Assembly (NCBI GenBank): GCA_003574895.1
Contig: PJFB01000001.1
Span: forward strand, 310,001-374,000
Origin: Geobacter sp.
GTDB lineage: Bacteria; Desulfobacterota; Desulfuromonadia; Geobacterales; Pseudopelobacteraceae
DNA: 64,000 nucleotides
Direction of reading: 5' to 3'
Shown here: in pieces, positions 53,828-64,000 of the stretch
How positions within the stretch are numbered: the stretch's first letter is position 1
Layout: the number at the start of each line of letters is the position of its first letter
Program-made: the position numbers and the translations under genes
The notes under the pieces: generated by a model
Database searches by the model: none
Seen by the model: the letters and a program-made list of their open reading frames with translations, nothing else
What the model was told of the DNA's origin: nothing

Positions 53828-54889
53828 GTGTTGTCTACGAAACTGTTTGTAAAAGGAAATGAAGCTGTAGCAATGGCCGCCATCGAAGCCGGCGTCCGCT
53901 GTTATTTTGGCTATCCCATCACTCCACAGAGCGATATTCCGGAATATCTTTCCCGTGAGCTGCCAAAGACCGGCGGCACGTTTATCCAGGTGGAGAGCGA
54001 GATCGCCGCCATCAACATGGTTTTGGGCGCATCGGCGGCAGGTGTGCGCGCCATGACCTCTTCCTCGGGCCCCGGCATCTCCCTCAAGCAGGAGGGGATA
54101 TCATATATGGCCGGTTCGGAACTGCCCGGCGTGATTGTGGACATTATGCGTCAGGGACCAGGTCTCGGCGGTATCGATGCCTCCCAGGCCGATTATTATC
54201 AGGCAACCAGGGGCGGTGGCCATGGCGGCTATCGCATCATTGTCCTGGCCCCCAATTCGGTTCAGGAAATGTACGACTTGACCATGCTGGCCTTTGACCT
54301 GTCTGATATCTACCGCATTCCGGCCATGGTTCTGGCCGATTCGGTTATCGGGCAGATGAAAGAATCCGTGACAGCAAATCCGCGGCCAACCACCGTATTG
54401 CCCGAGAAAAACTGGGCTGTACGGGGCAGGGGCGAGGGGGAACAACAGAATGTCGTAAAATCCCTCAAGCTCGGTGATGGCGAGATGGAGGCCTTCCACT
54501 GGGCCATGCATGCCCGTTACCAGGAGTTGGGCGAAAAAGAAAGCCGCTGGGAGGAGTATCGCACCGAGGATGCGGATTTGATTGTGACCGCTTTCGGTTC
54601 AACGGCCCGCATTGCCCGCACTGCCGTGGAAATGGCCCGAGAAGCAGGACACAAGGTCGGCCTGCTTCGGCCGATCACGCTGTTCCCATTTCCGAAACAG
54701 GTCTATGAAGCCCTCTCGCAGCGTTGCAAACGGTTTCTGGACATAGAACTCTCGACCGGCCAGATGGTGGATGACGTGCGGCTGTCCATTGCCAGGGACG
54801 CCGAGGTAGATTTCTATGGCAGGCCGCCGGGGGCCGGTTCACTGCCGACACCGGAAGAGCTGTACGAACAGATCAAGAAACGTTATTGA
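53828..54889 (+). CDS. korA: 2-oxoglutarate:ferredoxin oxidoreductase alpha subunit
   Basis: A 353-residue protein with the family start [30 protein letters not shown], and the [15 protein letters not shown] motif. Together with beta it converts 2-oxoglutarate, CoA and oxidised ferredoxin to succinyl-CoA, or the reverse, in the TCA pathway. The start is unsettled: GTG at 53828 lies only 2 bases after GGAGG, whereas TTG at 53831 is at a better distance (5). Isocitrate dehydrogenase at the right end of the window supplies its substrate. Confidence 0.88.
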   Translation: MLSTKLFVKGNEAVAMAAIEAGVRCYFGYPITPQSDIPEYLSRELPKTGGTFIQVESEIAAINMVLGASAAGVRAMTSSSGPGISLKQEGISYMAGSELPGVIVDIMRQGPGLGGIDASQADYYQATRGGGHGGYRIIVLAPNSVQEMYDLTMLAFDLSDIYRIPAMVLADSVIGQMKESVTANPRPTTVLPEKNWAVRGRGEGEQQNVVKSLKLGDGEMEAFHWAMHARYQELGEKESRWEEYRTEDADLIVTAFGSTARIARTAVEMAREAGHKVGLLRPITLFPFPKQVYEALSQRCKRFLDIELSTGQMVDDVRLSIARDAEVDFYGRPPGAGSLPTPEELYEQIKKRY

Positions 54890-54896
54890 GGAATAT

Positions 54897-55640
54897 ATGA
54901 AACAGGTATTCAGCAGGCCCGCAAGTTTAAAAGACGTCCAGACCCATTTCTGCCCGGGCTGTCATCACGGCGGCATCCATCGACTGGTGGCCGAGGCCCT
55001 GGATGAATTCAACATACGTGACAAGACCATTGGTTGCGCCTCGGTTGGCTGTTCGGTCTTCCTGTACGGTTACTTTGACATCGACGTGGTCGAATCTCCC
55101 CATGGCCGTGCCCCGGCGGTTGCCACCGGGGTCAAGCGGGCCAGGCCCGATAGGATGGTCTTCACCTACCAGGGTGATGGCGATCTGGCGGCCATCGGCA
55201 CCTCGGAGATTATCCATGCCGCCAACCGTGGCGAGGATATTACCGTAATCTTTGTCAACAATACCACCTACGGCATGACCGGCGGCCAGATGGCACCAAC
55301 CACCATGCCGGGGCAGAAAACCTCTACGTCTCCCTATGGCCGTGATATCAAAAATGACGGTGCACCTTTCAAGATGGCTGAATTGCTCTCCAATCTTGAA
55401 GGGGTGGCCTTTTCCGCCAGAGTTGCAGTCAATAATCCCAAAAATGTTCTCCAGGCCAAAAAGCTGATTAAAACAGCCTTCCGCTACCAGGTGGAGCAGA
55501 AGGGTTTCTCCTTTATCGAAGCTCTGTCGTCATGCCCGACCAACTGGGGTATGAACCCGCTGGCGGCCAATGAGCGGGTAGGGAGCGAGATGATCCCTTA
55601 TTTCCCGCTTGGCGTGTACAAAAATACCGAAAATCTCTGA
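54897..55640 (+). CDS. korB: 2-oxoglutarate:ferredoxin oxidoreductase beta subunit
   Basis: A 247-residue thiamine-diphosphate subunit: [12 protein letters not shown] at the N-terminus, the TPP motif [20 protein letters not shown] and [17 protein letters not shown]. The open frame extends upstream into korA, but the start with GAGGAATAT before ATG at 54897 is the natural one. It partners with KorA 7 bases upstream. Confidence 0.95.
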   Translation: MKQVFSRPASLKDVQTHFCPGCHHGGIHRLVAEALDEFNIRDKTIGCASVGCSVFLYGYFDIDVVESPHGRAPAVATGVKRARPDRMVFTYQGDGDLAAIGTSEIIHAANRGEDITVIFVNNTTYGMTGGQMAPTTMPGQKTSTSPYGRDIKNDGAPFKMAELLSNLEGVAFSARVAVNNPKNVLQAKKLIKTAFRYQVEQKGFSFIEALSSCPTNWGMNPLAANERVGSEMIPYFPLGVYKNTENL

Positions 55641-55653
55641 AACGGAGTAAGTG

Positions 55654-56196
55654 ATGCGTCACGATGTGTTCATATCCGGATATGGCGGGCAGGGCGTGCT
55701 CCTGGCCGGCAATCTCCTTTCCTATGCCGCCATTCACGAAGGCAATAATGTCTCTTTTTTTCCTGCCTATGGGGTGGAAAAACGGGGTGGATCAGCCATG
55801 TGTACGGTCGTCTTTGCTGAAGGCGATACAGGATCGCCGGTGGTTGGGCATCCTTCGGTCACAGTAGTCCTGAATCAGCTCTCGTTCGATAAATATGCCG
55901 CCAAGGTAAAGCAGGGTGGGGTGTGTATCGTTAATTCGTCGCTGGTAGACAGCGCCGAGGTTGAAATCCCGGGGGTTGAGATGGTCCGGGTACCGATGAA
56001 CCAGCTTGCCTTGGATCTGGGCGATGTGCGCATGGTAAACATGGTGGCCTGCGGCGCTTATGCCGCCAAAACAGGGTCGCTCAGCTTGGATTCTCTGGGA
56101 GAGGCCCTCAAAAAGGCCTTGCCGGAGCGTAATCACCGGTTGATACCGGCAAACGTAAGGGCTATCGCAGCCGGTGCTGCTGCGGTGATCGGGTAA
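55654..56196 (+). CDS. korC: 2-oxoglutarate:ferredoxin oxidoreductase gamma subunit
   Basis: A 180-residue gamma subunit with VFISGYGGQGVLLAGNLL, AYGVEKRGGSAMCTV and a domain-final KTGSLSLDSLGEAL. The ATG at 55654 has GGAG 6 bases upstream; a GTG one codon earlier is closer to the RBS than usual. It completes the complex; no other oxidoreductase gene follows before the tRNA. Confidence 0.94.
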   Translation: MRHDVFISGYGGQGVLLAGNLLSYAAIHEGNNVSFFPAYGVEKRGGSAMCTVVFAEGDTGSPVVGHPSVTVVLNQLSFDKYAAKVKQGGVCIVNSSLVDSAEVEIPGVEMVRVPMNQLALDLGDVRMVNMVACGAYAAKTGSLSLDSLGEALKKALPERNHRLIPANVRAIAAGAAAVIG

Positions 56197-56248
56197 AAAT
56201 GCTTGACGATCACTACTGATATTTGCTAAATAGTCTCTTCCATTATAT

Positions 56249-56323
56249 TGGGGTATAGCCAAACGGTAAGGCAACGGACTCTGACTCCGTCATCTCTTGG
56301 TTCGAATCCAGGTACCCCAGCCA
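56249..56323 (+). tRNA. tRNA-Gln (anticodon CTG)
   Basis: A 75-base cloverleaf: acceptor TGGGGTA/TACCCCA, a T-arm with TTCGAATCC, and the anticodon loop CTCTGAC, giving CTG. CCA is encoded. A terminator hairpin follows at 56333. Confidence 0.95.
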
Positions 56324-56332
56324 TCATTTCAA

Positions 56333-56361
56333 AGGGTCGGCTCTATTGAGCCGGCCCTTTT
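56333..56361 (+). terminator. Terminator after tRNA-Gln
   Basis: An 11-bp stem AGGGTCGGCTC / GAGCCGGCCCT (one T-G pair) with a 4-base loop is followed by TTTT. Confidence 0.9.
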
Positions 56362-56431
56362 CCGCTTTACATTCCAGCCATATTTATTTATGGTTAAAAA
56401 TTCAATTATAGTATGCATACCTAGGGATTTC

Positions 56432-58228
<1,797 letters not shown>

Positions 58229-58307
58229 TAATATATGGCATGCGGAGTTTTATCTTGTCAGCATGGGATAGGTTCCGGCACACATAATCGTATTACAAAG
58301 GAATTTT

Positions 58308-58988
58308 ATGGAAGCAGATGACAAAACCAATTCAGTAACTAAAGATCTTTATGGTGAAAGTTCTCATACTGAAGCAGTACCGAAGAAAAAAAACATTTAT
58401 CGTGAATATGCCGAATCTATTGCCATTGCGATCCTGCTGGCGCTGGTAATCCGCACCTATCTGGTGCAGGCCTTTAAAATCCCTTCCGGTTCAATGGAGG
58501 ATACCCTGGCTATTGGGGATCATCTGTTGGTCAACAAATTCATTTATGGCACGAAACTGCCGTTCAGTGACAATCGAGTTCTGAAGATCCGCGACCCCAG
58601 AAGGGGGGATGTGATCGTGTTCGAGTATCCAGAGGACCCCAGCAAGGATTTTATCAAACGGGTTATTGGTACCCCGGGCGACGTTGTGGAGGAAAAGGAC
58701 AAGATGGTTTATGTGAACGGAAAACTCTACGTGAATCCGCATGAGGTACACAAGGAGAAGGATATTATCCCGAAAGAGGTGAATCCCAGGGATAACTTCG
58801 GACCGATCACCGTACCTCCCAGTTCTTATTTTGTCATGGGCGATAACCGTGACCGCTCCTACGACAGCCGTTTCTGGGGCTTTGTCCCTATGGATAAAAT
58901 CAAGGGCCTGGCATTTATTAAGTACTGGTCATGGGACAGCGAGAAATTCCGTCCACGTCTTGGCAGTATCGGAAAGCTGATTCAGTAA
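58308..58988 (+). CDS. lepB: Signal peptidase I
   Basis: A 226-residue inner-membrane protease that removes signal peptides from secreted proteins. One N-terminal membrane helix at about residues 37-54 (SIAIAILLALVIRTYLVQ), the Ser62 nucleophile in IPSGSMEDTL, the general-base Lys in DFIKRVIGTPGD, and box E GDNRDRSYDSRFWG. GGAATTTT precedes the ATG. It follows lepA by 79 bases. Confidence 0.96.
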   Translation: MEADDKTNSVTKDLYGESSHTEAVPKKKNIYREYAESIAIAILLALVIRTYLVQAFKIPSGSMEDTLAIGDHLLVNKFIYGTKLPFSDNRVLKIRDPRRGDVIVFEYPEDPSKDFIKRVIGTPGDVVEEKDKMVYVNGKLYVNPHEVHKEKDIIPKEVNPRDNFGPITVPPSSYFVMGDNRDRSYDSRFWGFVPMDKIKGLAFIKYWSWDSEKFRPRLGSIGKLIQ

Positions 58989-59081
58989 CATAAAGGCTGT
59001 ATTAATAATTAAAACGTCTTGCTGGGTGCATATTGAACGTCGCACCTATTTAGATTAAATACCTTTTGGAGGAGACAATAT

Positions 59082-60866
59082 ATGGATACTCTGGGAAGCT
59101 GGAAACGTACCGACTACTGCGGCAACCTAACAGCCAAGGACATTGGCCGCGAAGTAATTATGATGGGTTGGGCCCTGCGCCGCCGTGACCATGGCGGATT
59201 GATCTTCATTGACCTCAGGGACCGGGAGGGGATCGCCCAGATTGTCTTTGATCCGGAGTTGTCTGTTTCTGCCCATGCTGTTGCCGAAACCGTGCGAAGT
59301 GAATTTGTCCTGGCTGTCAAAGGCAAGGTTATTCCCCGCCCGGAAGGAACGGTCAACCCCAACATGAAGACCGGCGAAGTTGAGGTTCAGGTCAGTGAAT
59401 GCAAGCTTCTTAACCGCTCAAAGCCGCTTCCCTTCATGCTGGACGAATTCAGTGAAGTGAACGAAAATATCCGCCTGAAACACCGCTACCTCGACCTGCG
59501 TCGTCCCCAACTGCAGTACAACTTGATTCTCCGCTCTAAGGTTGCCCAGGTAACTCGCTCATATTTGACCGAAAACGGTTTTATTGAGCTGGAGACTCCC
59601 TTTTTGACCAAATCAACACCTGAGGGAGCCCGCGACTTCCTGGTGCCTTCGCGCATCAACCAGGGAAGTTTCTATGCCTTACCCCAGTCCCCTCAGATTT
59701 TCAAACAAATCCTGATGATATCCGGTTTTGATAAATATTTTCAGGTGGTGCGTTGTTTCCGCGATGAAGACCTGCGTGCCGACCGCCAGCCGGAGTTCAC
59801 CCAGATAGACTGCGAGATGTCCTTTATCGATCGTGAGGACATAATTACTGTTATGGAAGGGCTGATTGCCCGCATCTTCAAGGAGGCAAAGGGGGTCGAT
59901 GTCGCCCTGCCTGTGGAGCGGATCACCTATGCCGAAGCCATTCGCCGTTTTGGTGTGGATAATCCGGATATGCGCTTTGGCATGGAGTTGTGTGACATGA
60001 CTGATCTCGTCAAAGACGCCGGTTTCAAGGTCTTTGCCGATGTGGCTGCCAAGGGTGGTATTATCAAGGGTATTAATGCCAAGGGATGCTCTACATTTTC
60101 CCGCAAAGAGATCGATGATCTGACCGAGTTTGTCAAGATTTACGGTGCCAAGGGCTTGGCCTATGTCAAGTTCGAGGGGGGCGAGTGGCATTCTCCCATT
60201 GCCAAGTTCTTTACACCGCAAGAGATAGCTGCCATGAATACCGCCTTTGGCGCAGAGGAGGGCGATCTGTTGTTTTTCGTGGCCGACAAGCCCAAGGTGG
60301 TAAATGATTCACTCGGAAAATTGCGCAATCATCTGGCCGGCATCCTCAAGCTCACCAGCAGGGATGACTATCGTTTCGTGTGGGTAACCGACTTCCCGTT
60401 ACTTGAATGGGACGAGGACGAGAAACGCTGGGCAGCTGTACACCATCCGTTTACCGCCCCAATGGACGAGGATCTGCAGTACGTCGAATCAGATCCGGGA
60501 CGTTGCCGGGCCAAGGCTTACGACTTGGTACTGAACGGCAACGAGATCGGCGGTGGTTCCATTAGGATACATCAGGAAGAGGTCCAGTCACTGATGTTTA
60601 AAATGCTTGGTCACTCCGAAGAGGACAAGCGCGCCAAATTCGGCTTTCTGCTGGATGCCCTGGATTTCGGCACACCTCCCCACGGCGGCATTGCCTTTGG
60701 CATGGATCGGCTGATCATGCTGCTGACCGGCAGCGACTCAATCCGCGATGTTATCGCGTTCCCCAAAACCCAGAAAGGCACCTGCTTGATGTCGGAGGCT
60801 CCGTCGGTTGTAGATAACAAGCAGTTGCGTGAGCTGGGTATCAGGCTGGCGGAAAAGCAGGCATAA
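59082..60866 (+). CDS. aspS: Aspartyl-tRNA synthetase (bacterial type)
   Basis: A 594-residue class II synthetase that charges tRNA-Asp in the cytoplasm. It has the N-terminal OB anticodon-binding domain ([23 protein letters not shown]), motif 2 [16 protein letters not shown], a GAD insertion domain and motif 3 [15 protein letters not shown]. The presence of the full GAD domain and standard length indicates the bacterial subtype. Some bacterial AspRS enzymes also load tRNA-Asn; I cannot tell whether this one does. GGAGGAGA precedes the ATG. Confidence 0.97.
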   Translation: MDTLGSWKRTDYCGNLTAKDIGREVIMMGWALRRRDHGGLIFIDLRDREGIAQIVFDPELSVSAHAVAETVRSEFVLAVKGKVIPRPEGTVNPNMKTGEVEVQVSECKLLNRSKPLPFMLDEFSEVNENIRLKHRYLDLRRPQLQYNLILRSKVAQVTRSYLTENGFIELETPFLTKSTPEGARDFLVPSRINQGSFYALPQSPQIFKQILMISGFDKYFQVVRCFRDEDLRADRQPEFTQIDCEMSFIDREDIITVMEGLIARIFKEAKGVDVALPVERITYAEAIRRFGVDNPDMRFGMELCDMTDLVKDAGFKVFADVAAKGGIIKGINAKGCSTFSRKEIDDLTEFVKIYGAKGLAYVKFEGGEWHSPIAKFFTPQEIAAMNTAFGAEEGDLLFFVADKPKVVNDSLGKLRNHLAGILKLTSRDDYRFVWVTDFPLLEWDEDEKRWAAVHHPFTAPMDEDLQYVESDPGRCRAKAYDLVLNGNEIGGGSIRIHQEEVQSLMFKMLGHSEEDKRAKFGFLLDALDFGTPPHGGIAFGMDRLIMLLTGSDSIRDVIAFPKTQKGTCLMSEAPSVVDNKQLRELGIRLAEKQA

Positions 60867-60877
60867 AAACGAACAGA

Positions 60878-61576
60878 ATGAGCTGCCGGCGCACATCCAT
60901 ACTGCTGTTTATCCTTTGGCTGCTGGCAGCTTGTTCAACGCCAACTCCGGCGCCGACATGGCGCACCCGGATTACCGTACTTGTCGACGATCTCTCAAGG
61001 CAGGACGCGCCGCGTCTGTATCCACAGGAATATCAGAATATCGTGGAGACTTTTGAACATGGTGAGGCGGTACTACATGTTCAGGGTAATGACCGGGAGG
61101 CTGATAAATATTACCTTTTAGCCATGCAGAAAGGTGATTTACTGAAAGCTGAACTGTTGCGCCTGAGAGAACTCCAGGCCGAGCAGCAGCGTAAGCGTTT
61201 AGCGGAACAGGCTGCTCGCGCCGAGGAGGAGCGTCTGATGCGCAAGGCTGCCGAAGCTGAAGCGCGTCTTAAAGAACAGGAGCGCCTCAAGGCCGAGGAA
61301 GCGGCCAAGGCAGCTGCCAAAAACGTCATCGCATCCAGGGAAGTAAGCATCCCCCAGCCCCTTTCTTATACAGTCCGCCGCGGCGAGACCCTGCCCCAGA
61401 TCGCAGCACGCAATGAGATATACAACGATGCCTCCCTATGGCCTCTTATCTATCGTGCCAATCGTGATCAAATCCGTGACCCAAAACAACTCTGGCCAGG
61501 ACAAGTTCTTGTAATTCCAAGACACTTTTCCCGCGATGCTGCCATGGAAGCCAAGCGATATTCCGGCAGAAAATGA
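60878..61576 (+). CDS. LysM-domain lipoprotein with coiled coil
   Basis: A 232-residue lipoprotein (lipobox LLAAC at residues about 15-19). An Ala/Glu/Arg-rich coiled coil spans about residues 80-150, and a C-terminal LysM domain spans about 160-215 (TVRRGETLPQIAARNEIYNDA, then PGQVLVIPR). It should be tethered to the membrane and contact peptidoglycan. Only 11 bases separate it from aspS, so it may be read from the same transcript. No named homologue is claimed. Confidence 0.85.
   Translation: MSCRRTSILLFILWLLAACSTPTPAPTWRTRITVLVDDLSRQDAPRLYPQEYQNIVETFEHGEAVLHVQGNDREADKYYLLAMQKGDLLKAELLRLRELQAEQQRKRLAEQAARAEEERLMRKAAEAEARLKEQERLKAEEAAKAAAKNVIASREVSIPQPLSYTVRRGETLPQIAARNEIYNDASLWPLIYRANRDQIRDPKQLWPGQVLVIPRHFSRDAAMEAKRYSGRK

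Positions 61577-64000
<2,424 letters not shown>

Noticed and set aside
56297-56431. N-terminal extension of LepA
   Set aside because: The frame runs back through the tRNA terminator; the family start is [12 protein letters not shown].

Overview
The window is 64 kb of a chromosome from a strict or facultative anaerobe of the Geobacter/Pelobacter type (Desulfuromonadales). The pointers are gene content: a periplasmic [NiFe] hydrogenase in the order small subunit - large subunit - cytochrome b - protease (as in Geobacter Hya), a korDABC 2-oxoacid:ferredoxin oxidoreductase, two branched-chain amino-acid (Liv) ABC operons, PilZ and MCP/CheW signalling genes, sigma-54 promoters with an NtrC-type regulator, and a monomeric isocitrate dehydrogenase. 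I assign family level only; the species is not determined. No rRNA, CRISPR array or prophage was seen.

Layout. 0-10 kb: end of a first liv operon (livG partial, livF), pyrF, rlmB, a Nudix hydrolase, an RluA-type pseudouridine synthase, a GIY-YIG protein, a Gre-like protein, a class II aldolase-family protein with an M23 peptidase, a PilZ protein, then glnB-glnA behind a clear -24/-12 promoter. 10.1-17.6 kb: an AT-rich accessory island bounded by two 237-bp direct copies of the 3' end of a uvrD/rep helicase gene. It holds a REP-type (Y1) transposase element with perfect 13-bp inverted ends, then an apparent integron: a divergent integron-type integrase (frameshifted) and minus-strand cassettes (FRG-domain gene, two small unknowns, then a DUF5677-like gene and a membrane alpha/beta hydrolase), with three attC-like sites at the cassette borders. 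17.4-22 kb: intact helicase and ppk. 22.4-26.5 kb: the hya hydrogenase operon. 26.5-32.5 kb (minus strand): a partner-switching module (RsbW-like kinase, STAS antagonist, and a sodium-symporter-like/STAC/GAF/SpoIIE phosphatase with a small membrane partner), plus a kinase/P-loop fusion. 32.6-37.8 kb: TPR lipoprotein and a peptide-type ABC transporter. 37.8-47.4 kb (minus strand): CBS protein, complete livKHMGF behind a sigma-54 promoter, and beside it a two-component system whose regulator is a sigma-54 activator. 47.5-64 kb: TPR protein, UbiD, MCP-cheW, nikR, korDABC, tRNA-Gln, lepA, lepB, aspS, a LysM lipoprotein, and isocitrate dehydrogenase running off the end.

How it fits together: the hydrogenase, NikR, Kor and Icd point to H2- and acetate-linked anaerobic metabolism, with nitrogen assimilation (glnBA) and one amino-acid uptake operon under sigma-54. 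An approximately 80-bp repeat family sits between co-directional genes in three operons, its edges touching stop codons. The two things most worth following up are the degenerate integron between duplicated helicase ends and this intercistronic repeat family.
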